A stretch of DNA of 64,000 nucleotides from Ferruginibacter sp. Its GTDB lineage: Bacteria > Bacteroidota > Bacteroidia > Chitinophagales > Chitinophagaceae. The notes beneath the pieces are model-generated. The model saw nothing but the letters and a program-made list of their open reading frames with translations. It did not search any database and was not told the DNA's origin. The stretch covers positions 1 through 64,000 of the forward strand of contig NZ_JAQBNR010000005.1 in the NCBI RefSeq assembly GCF_028288465.1, in the 5' to 3' direction. This document shows positions 37,567 through 47,461 of this stretch, one piece after another (within the stretch, counting starts at the first letter, position 1; every line of letters begins with the position of its first letter). The position numbers and the translations under genes are program-made.

Positions 37567-38640
37567 TTATAACTTTTCGTACAATTTTCTTAAGGTTGTC
37601 CGGGTAATTTGTTGTTCCCAGTTTTTACCCAGGGCATTTTCCCAAAGTGGTTTCATGCCCAGCGACACGTCAATCATTTTGTCAAATTCTTCATTGGTTA
37701 AATTAGCACAGATGTTTTGGGGAATATCTATCTGGTTTTTTTCAACCATGTACTTAAATTCTTTGACACCTTCGGGATAATAGTCTTCGAGGTGATTGAA
37801 TACAATACAATTGCCAATACCATGCTTCGTTCCCAACAGGTAACTTAATCCGTAACTTACGGCGTGGGCAACACCTACCTGGCTATAAGCAATACTCATT
37901 CCTCCGGCATAAGATGCCATCATTAATTTGTCGTCACTTGTTTCGTCCCAGCCATTTTTTGTTACATATACCTCGCGGCAAAGCTGCAATGCCTTTTCGC
38001 CATAACTTTTGCTGAACTCGTTTAAATAAGTACCCGTAAGACTTTCGATGCAATGTATATAGCAATCCATACCGGTATAAAAACGCTGGTTGGCAGGTGC
38101 ATCGGCGGTTAATTCAGGATCAAGTACTATCTGATCAAACGGTGTAAAGTCCGAATTCATGCCCAGTTTTTTTGTTGGACCCGTTAAAACAGTCGTACGA
38201 CTTACTTCAGCACCCGTGCCACTTAAGGTAGGAATACCGACTTTATACACGCCGGCATTTTTTACCAAATCCCATCCCTGGTAATCGGCGCTGCTGCCCG
38301 GGTTATTCATCATCAGTGAAACAGCTTTCGCCAGGTCCATTGCAGATCCTCCACCTAAACCAATGATGCCACTCACTGTACCAAACTCATCTTTTAAATC
38401 ACCAGCCAGTTTATCTACGTATGTGGTTTTCGGTTCATTCGTAACGTCTACAAAAATGATTTTGTCTTTTCCCCGCAAAGGAACACGATTGGCAAGCGTT
38501 TTATTTTGAAAAAAATGATCTACTAAAAATATCATGGGTGCATCACCCTTTCTGTTGGGTTGCAAAATTTCATCTAATTGATTTAAAGCGCCACGTCCGT
38601 AAATAACATAGCCAATCATTTTGAAGTTTCTAAAATTCAT
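37567..38640 (-). CDS. iron-containing alcohol dehydrogenase, KdnB-like (Kdo 8-oxidase)
   Basis: A 357-residue group III (iron-containing) alcohol dehydrogenase. The ATG at 38640 (MNFRNFKMIGYVIYGRG) is preferred over an upstream extension because family members start there. Visible motifs are VSGIIGLGGGSAMDLAKAVS (nucleotide binding), TLSGTGAEVSRT, GMDCYIHCIESL and VAHAVSYGL (metal-binding His). The sequence closely recalls KdnB of Shewanella, which oxidises Kdo at C8 before the aminotransferase KdnA makes 8-amino-Kdo. KdsB and KdsD in the same window fit. No KdnA-like aminotransferase is present here, so the pathway assignment is tentative. Confidence 0.75.
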   Translation of the reverse strand: MNFRNFKMIGYVIYGRGALNQLDEILQPNRKGDAPMIFLVDHFFQNKTLANRVPLRGKDKIIFVDVTNEPKTTYVDKLAGDLKDEFGTVSGIIGLGGGSAMDLAKAVSLMMNNPGSSADYQGWDLVKNAGVYKVGIPTLSGTGAEVSRTTVLTGPTKKLGMNSDFTPFDQIVLDPELTADAPANQRFYTGMDCYIHCIESLTGTYLNEFSKSYGEKALQLCREVYVTKNGWDETSDDKLMMASYAGGMSIAYSQVGVAHAVSYGLSYLLGTKHGIGNCIVFNHLEDYYPEGVKEFKYMVEKNQIDIPQNICANLTNEEFDKMIDVSLGMKPLWENALGKNWEQQITRTTLRKLYEKL

Positions 38641-38769
38641 TGTGCAAATTTCTACTAAAACAGCTATATTAAAGCAAACTATTTTTGTTAAGGTTATTGC
38701 CCGGGTAAGATTAGCCAGGCTGCCAGGCACCAAAATAAAACACGTTTTTTTGCAGAAAAAAGTCCTGAT

Positions 38770-39450
38770 TTATTTTGTAAGGTCTTCAATTCCTTCGTCA
38801 CCATCCAGGTTATCCATTTGACGCATTATTTCAGGATAACGCCTGGCCACATAATTACTCAGCGGTTTCACCGTAAACACTTTGGGGTTAGGCAATGCTG
38901 CTGCTATCATGGCAGCTTCGGACCTGGTGAGGTTTTTAGCGTCTTTGTTAAAAAACGCTTTTGCTGCGGCCTGTACGCCAAAAATTCCTTTTCCCATTTC
39001 TGCTACATTCAAATACATTTCCAATATGCGTTTTTTACTCCACACTTTTTCAATCATAAAAGTAAAATACACTTCCAGGCCCTTTCTGATAAAAGTTCTG
39101 CCCTGCCATAAAAAAACATTTTTAGCAACCTGCTGGCTGATGGTGCTGGCACCACGAACTTTGGTTGCATGTTTTTTGTTGTAGGTCATGGCTTTCTTTA
39201 TCGCCTTAATGTCAAAACCATTGTGTTCTGGAAACAGCTGGTCTTCACTCGCCATAACAGCCAGTTTTATATTAGGGCTCATTTCATTAAAGGAAACATA
39301 ATCTCTGTGTAAACCATTGCCGGTTAAAAGACTTGCGGTTTGTGTAAGCGTGATGGGGGGATTGATCCATTTACAAAAAAGGATGTATACAAACTGTAAA
39401 ATAAAAAGCCACAAAAAAACTTTTTTACAAATACGCCAGGCTTTCTGCAT
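38770..39450 (-). CDS. mtgA: monofunctional biosynthetic peptidoglycan transglycosylase
   Basis: A 226-residue GT51 enzyme that polymerises lipid II. A transmembrane helix (about 11-28) anchors it in the inner membrane. Motifs follow in order: ASEDQLFPEHNGFD at 67-80 (catalytic Glu), RGASTISQQVAKNVFLW near 100-116, RKGLEVYFT, and KRILEMYLNVAEMGKGIFGV near 136-155. No transpeptidase domain is attached, which separates it from class A PBPs. It is in a run of minus-strand genes. Confidence 0.93.
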   Translation of the reverse strand: MQKAWRICKKVFLWLFILQFVYILFCKWINPPITLTQTASLLTGNGLHRDYVSFNEMSPNIKLAVMASEDQLFPEHNGFDIKAIKKAMTYNKKHATKVRGASTISQQVAKNVFLWQGRTFIRKGLEVYFTFMIEKVWSKKRILEMYLNVAEMGKGIFGVQAAAKAFFNKDAKNLTRSEAAMIAAALPNPKVFTVKPLSNYVARRYPEIMRQMDNLDGDEGIEDLTK

Positions 39451-39482
39451 AGGAATGGGCCGTTAATTTTGTGCAATATAGC

Positions 39483-40037
39483 TTATGGCTTTTTATTATT
39501 GCTTACTTCCACATATACCAGTGAATATTTTTTTCCTATGATCATTCCTTTTCCGGTTAACCTTGCCATCAGGTATCCAATACCTCCCAGAGCCATGGCG
39601 CTCACCATTAACTGCGGACTAAATTTATTTCTATCGGCTAAATAAACAACACCGCTGGCAACTGTTAGTAAAGCGCCGCCGCCCATAAGCGCAGCCGCAC
39701 TGCCGGACACATTGAATTTACCACCATCCCGGCCTATGGCTTTTATGTCTTTATAATTATACTGATAGCGGTAGCTCGCAACAGTATCCAGCATATATAC
39801 TCCCAGTGTTGTGGGTACCTGCCTTATGATAAATTGTCTTAAAAATAGGGTGTCGTTTTTTATATCGGTAATCAGGGCTTCAATATAACTGCCTTGTGGA
39901 TTTGTAAAAGCAATATTATTTCCCTTGTAATATGTGCCGATCGTGCGGTCGTGCTTTTTTAGCAGGATGAAATCTGCACTCTGGCAAAAAGCCTGCAGCG
40001 AAATAAAAGCAGCAACAATGAAAAGCAGTGGCTTCAT
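39483..40037 (-). CDS. exported hypothetical protein
   Basis: 184 residues from the ATG at 40037 (MKPLLFIVAAFISLQAFCQS), which gives a clean signal peptide; an upstream in-frame Met would add non-signal residues and overlap the lysE gene. The mature part has beta-rich segments (RTIGTYYKGNNIAFTNPQG, KNDTLFLRQFII) and a later hydrophobic glycine-rich stretch (GSAAALMGGGALLTVASGVV) that may cross a membrane. I recognise no family by name. It lies 47 bp after lysE on the same strand. Confidence 0.6.
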   Translation of the reverse strand: MKPLLFIVAAFISLQAFCQSADFILLKKHDRTIGTYYKGNNIAFTNPQGSYIEALITDIKNDTLFLRQFIIRQVPTTLGVYMLDTVASYRYQYNYKDIKAIGRDGGKFNVSGSAAALMGGGALLTVASGVVYLADRNKFSPQLMVSAMALGGIGYLMARLTGKGMIIGKKYSLVYVEVSNNKKP

Positions 40038-40083
40038 ACTGTAAAATAAGTGCAAGTGAGCCAGATTACACGTAATTGATTGG

Positions 40084-40716
40084 TTAATGTTTGGCTGTTG
40101 AATAAAATACACCCGCTATAATCACAATCCCGAATATTACGAGTATTAAGCCGGAGATTTTATTGATGAGAGATATGTTCTTTTCGTTGAGTTTGCTTCT
40201 GAGCTTGCCTGCTAATATTACTTTTAAAATATCGGCGGCACTGTTTATTATAAGGCAGGTAGCAAAAATTATTATACGCTGATTAATGGTGTGCGTTACT
40301 GCAAGAGCTGTAGCTGTTGTAAGCCAAAAAAGCAACAGCGCCGGATTTAACGTGTTTATAAAAAATCCGGAGACAACCAGTTTCGCATGTGTTCGGGCGG
40401 TTATAACAATTTTGTTTTCGTCTTCCTTAATATGTATTTTCTTAAAGAACAAATAATAGATCCCCATTGCTATCAGTAAACAGCTTCCGGTAAAGCCGAT
40501 TACTTTTTTAAAATCCATAAGTTCGGCAACCCACTCTGTAAACACGTTGCTTAACAACACCAGCAAAAGATCGCTTAGCCAAACGCCAGCAACAAAACTA
40601 AAACCTCCACTACGGCCATTATTGATACTTTGTTTAAGAATTGTAAAAGCGACCGGACCAACTGAAAAAATCAGCAACAGGCTAATGGCAAAACCTTTTA
40701 ACAATGCTTCAGTCAT
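40084..40716 (-). CDS. LysE/RhtB-family amino-acid exporter
   Basis: A 210-residue membrane protein with about six hydrophobic helices. The start (LLKGFAISLLLIFSVGPVAFTILKQSI) carries the family GP motif (FSVGPVAF), and helix 2 begins FVAGVWLSDLLLVLL. Family members export amino acids or small metabolites across the inner membrane. The substrate cannot be inferred. It lies between the hypothetical exported protein and the DUF2480 gene, all on the minus strand. Confidence 0.87.
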   Translation of the reverse strand: MTEALLKGFAISLLLIFSVGPVAFTILKQSINNGRSGGFSFVAGVWLSDLLLVLLSNVFTEWVAELMDFKKVIGFTGSCLLIAMGIYYLFFKKIHIKEDENKIVITARTHAKLVVSGFFINTLNPALLLFWLTTATALAVTHTINQRIIIFATCLIINSAADILKVILAGKLRSKLNEKNISLINKISGLILVIFGIVIIAGVFYSTAKH

Positions 40717-40777
40717 TATGCATGATGAGGTGTAGAGAAAGGAAGTGAAGATAAAAAATAAAGCCGACGCAGGAAAT

Positions 40778-41290
40778 TTATTGCTTTTTTTTGAAGATAG
40801 GTACGGTACTGCAGGGCTCCCCGTACATAATGCTTTTAGCGACTGGCCTTAAAATTTGCGTGGCCAGCAAATAAGCTGCTTCTCCAACAGGTATTTCACC
40901 GCAGCCTTTTATTACAACTCGTTTATCACGATATTCGTCAACAGGCAACTGGTTAATATTTTTTAACAACGTCATTTTTTTTATTTCGTCAACGGTGCCA
41001 AATGTTACTTCCCTGGCAACAGGTTGAAGGTTACTCGCCACGAGCATGTATGCCCACATGGGTATAACTGCATCGGCACTGCAGGTAACAGCTACAATTT
41101 TATCCGTATAAGCTGTCAGATCAAGTGTTTTAAGATTCTCCCTAAATTCCTTTTCTTTTAATATCAGGCCCATAAATAAATAGTCCTTCATATCAAACAA
41201 TGCAATTTCTGTCTCCTTTGGATAGTACTCTTCCAGATTTAATGACAGAATTCCACTCTCACTTACTTTATTTACAAATGTTTCTTCCAT
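40778..41290 (-). CDS. DUF2480 family protein
   Basis: A 170-residue soluble protein. The ATG at 41290 (MEETFVNKVSESGILSLNLE) is chosen because DUF2480 members begin this way; an upstream in-frame start would add 15 residues. Recognisable segments are DLEEYYP-like LNLEEYYP, VAVTCSADAVIPMWAYML, RVVIKGCGEIPV and the ending RPVAKSIMYGEPCSTVPIFK. The family is nearly confined to Bacteroidota and has no known function. Conserved cysteines (CSAD, KGCG, PCST) hint at metal or cluster binding, which is speculation. Confidence 0.85.
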   Translation of the reverse strand: MEETFVNKVSESGILSLNLEEYYPKETEIALFDMKDYLFMGLILKEKEFRENLKTLDLTAYTDKIVAVTCSADAVIPMWAYMLVASNLQPVAREVTFGTVDEIKKMTLLKNINQLPVDEYRDKRVVIKGCGEIPVGEAAYLLATQILRPVAKSIMYGEPCSTVPIFKKKQ

Positions 41291-41386
41291 CAGTACAAAA
41301 TTAACGCTAATAGGATTTGTTTTGTTTACTATCACTTTCGATTGACGAAAAAGTTTACTGTCAAGGCTATAATCAGGACATAAAAA

Positions 41387-41406
41387 AACCGGGCTTATGC
41401 CCGGTT
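41387..41406 (-). terminator. rho-independent terminator of ppiD
   Basis: On the minus strand AACCGGGC-ATAA-GCCCGGTT followed by TTTTT. It lies 18 bp after the ppiD stop. Confidence 0.9.
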
Positions 41407-41423
41407 AAAATACGTTTGTTAAC

Positions 41424-43550
41424 CTAAAATATTTTGCTTCTGTTATCTTTTATATCAGCGATTTTCTTTAGCGATTCAAAAAAGCTATAGGTTGTTTGCA
41501 CCATCGTCCTGGTTTTTTCTGCAACCTGGGTGGTAGCAAGTTCTGGTGCAACCGCAGCTTTATTTCCTATACTGTTCACCTTTATCACATAAACGCCATT
41601 TGTTCCGGCAATCGGTTCGGATGCTTTTGTTTGATTAGCCTTGTTAAAAGCTGCACCGATTACTTTTGGTTCCTGGCCCACACCATTAATTATCTGAGAT
41701 GAAAAGGTTATAGTTGAATCTGCACCTGCAGTATTTACCTGCACCTTGTATGCCGCTGCTGCTGCCTCCAGGGTTGGTGATGAGCCTAGTTTTTTTATTA
41801 TCTCATCTGCTTTCTTCAGGTTACGCACTGTTTGTTCAACCATTGGCCTGGCTGTTTTAGCATCTGGCAAACCTTCTGGCTGAATTTTATCGAGTACTGC
41901 AACAACAAACTGGTCTTCTATATTAAAGGGTTCGCTCACATCACCCTGCTTCGCTTCAAATGCCCATTTAATTAATTGTCTTGCATCCTGCAATGAACCA
42001 AACTGGTAATCATTCTCTTTAACCAATATCGGAATGTCTATTTTTCTCAATCCGTTCTTTGCAACATAAGCTTCCACTGCTTTTGCATCGCGGGCTTCAT
42101 TGTACATTTTTGTTGCCTGCGCACTTGCACCGTTAATTGTTTCGTCGCTTGGTAAAATCTCTTTGGCAACGTAGGCTATTTTATAAGCAGGTTCAAAATT
42201 CTTCTGGTTCAACACTTCAATATAGTGATAGCCAAATTCAGTCTTAACTACTTTTTTATCTCCGGTTGCACCATAGAAAATAGTTTCTCCAAATTCTTTT
42301 GCAAGTGAATTGGGGCCTGCTAATTGTGCTGCACTGAAATCGTATTCTCCTTTTTTATCTTTACTACCCTGGTCATCGCTATACTTCAATACCATTGTAT
42401 TAAAATCTGCTCCGCCTTTTATGGCAGAAGCAATACTATCTATTCTTGCTTTAGCCAAACTGTCACTTAATGTTGGTTCTCCAGTTTGCTGATTTTTTGT
42501 TGCTATTAATATGTGACGGCATTTAACGCTATCAGGTAACTGGCGGCTGCCGAGCATTTTTGCCAGCACAATATTTTTGCCATCCAGGTAAGGTCCGAAT
42601 ACTGCTCCGTTTGATAAAGCTGCAACGGAATCTTTTTGAGACATGGTTAATTTTGACTTCAAGGTATAACTGTCATCAAAAGCGATGGCACTCATATTTC
42701 TTGCAACAAATGCCTTTGAATTGGTGTCCGCAGCAAAAGCGCTTTTTAAATTACTTACCAGTTCAAAAGTTTTAACGGTGTCCGAATTGCTGGGAAGCGC
42801 ACTAAAACTAACATAAGAGATTATTCTTCCACCATCCTGCTTATAAATATTTTTATGCTTACCCATATAATCTGTTAATTCATCGTCACTCACTTTTACG
42901 GTGCTATCGCTGATGGTGTTATATGGAACTGAAACGTAAGAAATGTTGGCAAAACTATTTGTCTCAGCATTTTCTTTTTCCTGCATCCAAGTTGGGTAAT
43001 AGGCACTTGCTGCTATCAAACTGCTGTATTTATTGGCAAGCGTTTGTAAAATCAAAGGTTCCACAATTTGTGCATCTATGGCATCTCTTTGTTCACCTTT
43101 TGCTTTTTTTGCCTGCAGCCACCATTCTTTCGCTTTATTTATATCGTATTGTCCCGTTGTCTTATCAGTAAATGCCTGCTTTAATGTTTGCGGTGCATCT
43201 TCACTAAAAAGTATACTGCTTAATTCTTTTGGAGAAAAAACAAGACCCAATTTATCAAATTCGCTGCTTAAGACTTTTTCGGCTACCAACTGGTCCCATG
43301 CACTTTGGCGCAACTGGTATAATTCAGATCCGGAAACATGGCCACCACGCTGATCTTCCAGCTGTTTTACTTTATCAACTAAAGTTTTGCTGTCTATTGT
43401 CTCTCCGTTAATTTTACCAATGGAAGAACTGGAACTGCTTCGGCTGCTTGCAGTTCTGGAATCCATCATTATAAAACCAATTAAACTCAGGGCAATCACA
43501 CCGATTACTATGGCTGATCCTTTTTCACGAATATTCTGAATAATCTGCAT
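41424..43550 (-). CDS. PpiD-type periplasmic peptidyl-prolyl isomerase/chaperone
   Basis: 708 residues from the ATG at 43550 (MQIIQNIREKGSAIVIGVIA), the usual start for Bacteroidota PpiD; an upstream extension lacks similarity. One N-terminal transmembrane helix (about 12-31) anchors a large periplasmic part. A SurA-like N-domain lies at about 45-200, then a parvulin (PpiC) domain at about 345-450 (CRHILIATKNQQ, GGADFNTMVLKYSDD, FGYHYIEVL). A second, more divergent parvulin-like segment follows near 500-650. PpiD helps fold outer-membrane and secreted proteins. The gene flanks the candidate origin region at 43551-44111. Confidence 0.88.
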   Translation of the reverse strand: MQIIQNIREKGSAIVIGVIALSLIGFIMMDSRTASSRSSSSSSIGKINGETIDSKTLVDKVKQLEDQRGGHVSGSELYQLRQSAWDQLVAEKVLSSEFDKLGLVFSPKELSSILFSEDAPQTLKQAFTDKTTGQYDINKAKEWWLQAKKAKGEQRDAIDAQIVEPLILQTLANKYSSLIAASAYYPTWMQEKENAETNSFANISYVSVPYNTISDSTVKVSDDELTDYMGKHKNIYKQDGGRIISYVSFSALPSNSDTVKTFELVSNLKSAFAADTNSKAFVARNMSAIAFDDSYTLKSKLTMSQKDSVAALSNGAVFGPYLDGKNIVLAKMLGSRQLPDSVKCRHILIATKNQQTGEPTLSDSLAKARIDSIASAIKGGADFNTMVLKYSDDQGSKDKKGEYDFSAAQLAGPNSLAKEFGETIFYGATGDKKVVKTEFGYHYIEVLNQKNFEPAYKIAYVAKEILPSDETINGASAQATKMYNEARDAKAVEAYVAKNGLRKIDIPILVKENDYQFGSLQDARQLIKWAFEAKQGDVSEPFNIEDQFVVAVLDKIQPEGLPDAKTARPMVEQTVRNLKKADEIIKKLGSSPTLEAAAAAYKVQVNTAGADSTITFSSQIINGVGQEPKVIGAAFNKANQTKASEPIAGTNGVYVIKVNSIGNKAAVAPELATTQVAEKTRTMVQTTYSFFESLKKIADIKDNRSKIF

Positions 43551-44111
43551 TGTTATACTTATATTAAAATGGACGGCAAAAATAGGGTAATTATACATAT
43601 TAACAAACTGTGGATAACAAGCCGCAATTGCAGCACCACCAGCATTATTAAAAAATGAATTTTATTGTAAATTTTTTATGCTTATTAATATTAACAGGGG
43701 GCTGTGTATAAACATGCATTACTGTGCATAAACGTGCTATTCTTCTTCAGAAAAAGGGGAGAGTTGGAGCAAAAGTTTGGTGTTAGCAACGAAGAATTAT
43801 AAAGGGTGTGCATCAATAACAGTTTATCAGGTAGTTCATTAACATAGATGAAATTCAATAAATCAATTTATTTTTCAGCATTGAATTTTATGCACCGGTG
43901 TGAGAAAAAATTATTGCAGAAGCTGGGAATGATGAGTGGATTAGAAAATGTACTATAACATGTAGTTAATATAAAATGTTAATTAGGTGTGGATGATGGT
44001 GGATAAGATGATTAATTTAATTTTACAAAAAATCAGAAATATTTATTTCCACAAGTTAACATCCCTAGTAGTAGTAGGTTAATTTAAAAATAAGAAATAC
44101 TAAAACATATT
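43551..44111. other. 560-bp AT-rich gap with DnaA-box-like repeats (candidate oriC)
   Basis: No ORF is recognised. It contains TGTGGATAA at 43609-43617 (exact DnaA box), TGTGTATAA at 43703-43711, TGTGCATAA at 43723-43731, TGTGGATGA at 43988-43996 and GGTGGATAA at 43998-44006 (one mismatch each). All five read in the same direction. A very AT-rich segment (43646-43695) resembles a DNA-unwinding element. Gene orientation changes from mostly minus to mostly plus across it. Confidence 0.5.
43609..43617 (+). promoter_or_regulatory. exact DnaA-box sequence
   Basis: TGTGGATAA, the reverse complement of TTATCCACA. Clustered with four one-mismatch copies within 400 bp. Confidence 0.6.
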
Positions 44112-45116
44112 ATGCGAGATATTAACACTGCAAAAGCCAATATTGAAACAGCAGGTTTTTTAGATATTGATATTGACCCGGGTATAGATTTATTTGCTGA
44201 GATTGAAAAATTGAAGAAAGAAAAGAATGCAATTGTGCTGGCACATTATTACCAGGAGCCGGATATACAGGATGTTGCGGATTTTATTGGTGATAGTCTT
44301 GGGTTGGCGCAACAGGCTGAGAAGACAAGCGCAGACATCATCGTTTTTGCAGGCGTTCATTTTATGGCAGAAACAGCCAAGATTTTAAATCCCCATAAAA
44401 AAGTATTGCTTCCGGATTTAAAAGCAGGTTGTTCATTGAGTGACAGTGCTCCGCCGGAATTATTCAAGTTATTCAGGGATAAATATCCTGATCATATTGT
44501 AATCAGCTACATTAATTGTTCTGCAGGTATGAAGGCACTAAGTGATATTATCTGTACCAGCAGCAATGCGGAAAAAATAATAGAGAGTCTTCCACATGAG
44601 CAAAAAATAATTTTTGCCCCTGATAAAAACCTGGGTGCTTATTTAAATAAGAAGACAGGAAGGGATATGGTACTTTGGAATGGTGCATGTATGGTTCACG
44701 AGATTTTTAGCCTGGAAAAGATTATTAAGTTGAAAGTGCGCCATCCCAATGCTAAAGTAATAGCACATCCCGAGTGTGAAGATGCTGTATTACGGGTTGC
44801 AGACTATGTAGGTAGTACTACAGGTTTATTAAAATATTCTATTGACAGCAATGCAAATGAATTTATTGTAGTTACTGAAACTGGTATTTTACACCAGATG
44901 CAAAAAAGCAGCCCTGATAAGACGTTTATTCCGGCACCGCCGAATAACAGCTGTGCCTGCAATGACTGTCCGCATATGAAATTGAATACGTTAGAGAAAT
45001 TATACTTGTGCATGGAATATGAAACGCCCGAAATTACAATGGATGAAAAATTGATTGTTGCCGCTAAAAGACCTATACAAAGGATGCTTGAAATAAGCAA
45101 GCAATATGGTTTGTAG
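44112..45116 (+). CDS. nadA: quinolinate synthase NadA
   Basis: A 334-residue enzyme that condenses iminoaspartate with dihydroxyacetone phosphate to quinolinate, in de novo NAD synthesis. Visible motifs are [20 protein letters not shown] near 41-60, [11 protein letters not shown] near 104-114, NGACMVHE near 194-201, AHPEC and the C-terminal [12 protein letters not shown]. Cysteines in the KAGC, NGAC and CNDC segments ligate the essential 4Fe-4S cluster. NadD lies 2.3 kb away; NadB and NadC are not in the window. It is the first gene right of the candidate origin. Confidence 0.96.
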   Translation: MRDINTAKANIETAGFLDIDIDPGIDLFAEIEKLKKEKNAIVLAHYYQEPDIQDVADFIGDSLGLAQQAEKTSADIIVFAGVHFMAETAKILNPHKKVLLPDLKAGCSLSDSAPPELFKLFRDKYPDHIVISYINCSAGMKALSDIICTSSNAEKIIESLPHEQKIIFAPDKNLGAYLNKKTGRDMVLWNGACMVHEIFSLEKIIKLKVRHPNAKVIAHPECEDAVLRVADYVGSTTGLLKYSIDSNANEFIVVTETGILHQMQKSSPDKTFIPAPPNNSCACNDCPHMKLNTLEKLYLCMEYETPEITMDEKLIVAAKRPIQRMLEISKQYGL

Positions 45117-45177
45117 CACACTTAATTTCGTTTGTTATCAATTTAGCGCTTAATTCACCTGCACATTCACAATAAAG

Positions 45178-46125
45178 TTGTTTATGAATATACCATCAGT
45201 TGATCTGGATGATTTTGTAAAAGGCAGTAAGGAGTCGAAAAAACGCTTTGTAAGGACGTTAGGGGAAGCGTATGAAGAGGTAGGTTTTGTAGCGGTGAAG
45301 AACCATGGTGTTTCAGCTGAGCTTATTAATGAACTCTATTTGAGGGTGCAGCATTTTTTTTCATTACCCGCATTGCAGAAAGTAACCTATGAGGATCCTG
45401 TACTTGCAGGGCAGCGGGGATATACATCATTCGGTAAAGAGCATGCAAAGGGAAGTGAAGCTGCAGATTTAAAGGAATTCTACCAATATGGGCAGGTTCC
45501 CCATGACGGTTTCTCCGTTGAAGAATACCCGCCAAATATTTCCGTAAAAGAAGTAGATGGTTTTAATGAAATATTTGAGAAAGCATACCGGGCTTTTGAG
45601 AAATCGGGTGGTGCTTTGTTGCAGGCAATATCACTTTATCTCGGCTTGGAGGAGTTTTATTTTGAGCCCTTTATAAAAAACGGCAATTCTATTTTACGTG
45701 CAATACATTATCCACCTATAACAGAAGAACCGAAATCTGCGATTCGTGCTGAGCAGCATGAGGATATTAACCTGATTACTTTATTGGTAGGTGCTTCTGC
45801 GGATGGATTAGAGATTCTTAACCGTCAAAATAAATGGATTCCCGTAACATCATTACCAGATCAAATAGTTGTAAATGTTGGTGATATGTTGCAGAGATTT
45901 ACAAATAACAAGCTAAGAAGTACTACCCACAGGGTAGTTAACCCATCAAGAGAATTGTGGCATACATCCCGGTTTTCGATACCATTTTTTTTGCATCCGG
46001 TATCAGCTATGAGTTTGCGTTGCCTTGATAAGTGCGTGGATAAAGAGAATCCGAAAGCTTACGATGATATAACCGCCGGGGAATATCTGGATGAACGCTT
46101 ACGGGAGATTGGTCTAAAAAAGTAA
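45178..46125 (+). CDS. isopenicillin-N-synthase-type 2-oxoglutarate/Fe(II) oxygenase
   Basis: A 315-residue dioxygenase of the IPNS/plant 2OGD family. It has an N-terminal DIOX_N-like part (IPSVDLDDF, AYEEVGFVAVKNHGV). The C-terminal double-stranded beta helix has the iron ligands His194 and Asp196 (EQHEDINLIT) and His251 (STTHRVVNP). Arg265 with Ser (RFS) would bind 2-oxoglutarate. Bacterial members are usually uncharacterised; one role is gibberellin- or xenobiotic-type hydroxylation in plants. The neighbours nadA and chrA give no pathway clue. Confidence 0.85.
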   Translation: MFMNIPSVDLDDFVKGSKESKKRFVRTLGEAYEEVGFVAVKNHGVSAELINELYLRVQHFFSLPALQKVTYEDPVLAGQRGYTSFGKEHAKGSEAADLKEFYQYGQVPHDGFSVEEYPPNISVKEVDGFNEIFEKAYRAFEKSGGALLQAISLYLGLEEFYFEPFIKNGNSILRAIHYPPITEEPKSAIRAEQHEDINLITLLVGASADGLEILNRQNKWIPVTSLPDQIVVNVGDMLQRFTNNKLRSTTHRVVNPSRELWHTSRFSIPFFLHPVSAMSLRCLDKCVDKENPKAYDDITAGEYLDERLREIGLKK

Positions 46126-46209
46126 ACCAACGGGTACGTTGATCTTATAACCCAACTATTTTTGTTTTATAACATCTTAGAAAGTGATTTTTAATTAGAA
46201 TATATTAAG

Positions 46210-47460
46210 TTGAAGTTTCTGCGGCATATTCCATTTCTGAAATCGGTTCTTTTGCATAGCGTTACTGCTTTCGGTGGTCCGCAGGGTCATCTGGGTATGA
46301 TGATGAAAACTTTCGTTGAAAAGCGAAGGGATGTTACAAAAGAAGAATTACTGGAATACGTGTCTTTTTGCCAGATGTTGCCTGGAGCATCTTCTACCCA
46401 AACGCTAACCTTAATTGGCTATAAAAGAGGAGGAATTTCACTGGCGGTTGCTACTTTGATAATTTGGATTTTACCAGCATGCATTTTAATGGGGCTGCTG
46501 TCATTTGTCGTAAGCAAGATTGGAACAGCGAATCTTCAGACGGGACTATTTCAATTTATCCAGCCTATGGCAATTGGTTTTCTGGCTTATGCTGCAGTTA
46601 AAACGTTTGGCATTTCAGTAAATAATTTGATTACCAGGATTATAATGGTAAGCGCTACCATTTTTACATTTTTTCTTTTTAAAACTCCGTGGGTATTTCC
46701 TGCACTAATTATTTTAGGAGGAATTGCTACAAATTTTAGTAGTAACCGTATCCCGGAAAAAGAGAAGATTAGGCCAAAGCAAATCCGGTGGACAAATATT
46801 TGGCTATTTGTGCTGATTTTCCTGGTAGCTGGTTATTTAAGCGAAACTGCGAGAAAGCAAGAGTGGCAGAACAGGAAGGCTTATAACTTGTTCGAAAACT
46901 TTTACAGGTTCGGCAGTTTTATTTTTGGAGGCGGCGATGTGCTGATACCCATGATGCTTGATCAATATGTTGTCAGGCCCACGGCACCTAAGTTTGCCAA
47001 TGGTTCACAAAATATTATAAAGATTGATAAGAGCGAATTACTGACAGGAGCGGGAATAGTGCGGGCTATACCGGGACCCGTATTTTCTATTGCTTCTTAT
47101 ACAGGCGGAATTGCATTAAAAAAGGAGGGTACAATAAGTCAGCTTTTAGGCTGTGTAATCGGATCAGTTGGCATTTTTTTACCCAGTGCTTTGTTGGTTT
47201 TATTTTTTTTTCCGGTCTGGCAAAATCTAAAAAAATTCATTGTAGTTTACCGGGCACTCGAAGGTATTAATGCGGTGGTTGTTGGTTTGATTTCGGGATC
47301 AACTTTGTTTTTGTTGAAGGATATTTCGCTTCTGGGATTTGATGGAGTTGCATTGTTAAATATCGCAGTCATTGCAGGTACATTTCTTATTCTAAAATTT
47401 TCAAAAATTCCTGCACCTGTTATTGTATTGTTCTGTCTCTTATTAGGCTTTATATGTTAG
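46210..47460 (+). CDS. chrA: ChrA-family chromate transporter
   Basis: A 416-residue membrane protein with two homologous CHR domains, as in the long-chain ChrA type. Domain 1 has [11 protein letters not shown] near 18-28 and [14 protein letters not shown] near 57-70; domain 2 has [11 protein letters not shown] near 238-248 and [21 protein letters not shown] near 278-298. The start is TTG at 46210, since a stop codon lies just upstream and the first later ATG would cut the conserved FGGPQ motif. ChrA proteins export chromate, or sulfate-like anions, across the inner membrane. Confidence 0.9.
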   Translation: MKFLRHIPFLKSVLLHSVTAFGGPQGHLGMMMKTFVEKRRDVTKEELLEYVSFCQMLPGASSTQTLTLIGYKRGGISLAVATLIIWILPACILMGLLSFVVSKIGTANLQTGLFQFIQPMAIGFLAYAAVKTFGISVNNLITRIIMVSATIFTFFLFKTPWVFPALIILGGIATNFSSNRIPEKEKIRPKQIRWTNIWLFVLIFLVAGYLSETARKQEWQNRKAYNLFENFYRFGSFIFGGGDVLIPMMLDQYVVRPTAPKFANGSQNIIKIDKSELLTGAGIVRAIPGPVFSIASYTGGIALKKEGTISQLLGCVIGSVGIFLPSALLVLFFFPVWQNLKKFIVVYRALEGINAVVVGLISGSTLFLLKDISLLGFDGVALLNIAVIAGTFLILKFSKIPAPVIVLFCLLLGFIC

Positions 47461-47461
47461 A

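Noticed and set aside
38641..38733. N-terminal extension of the KdnB-like dehydrogenase
   Set aside because: The added residues (MVPGSLANLTRAIT...) show no family similarity, while the internal Met at 38640 matches the expected N-terminus.
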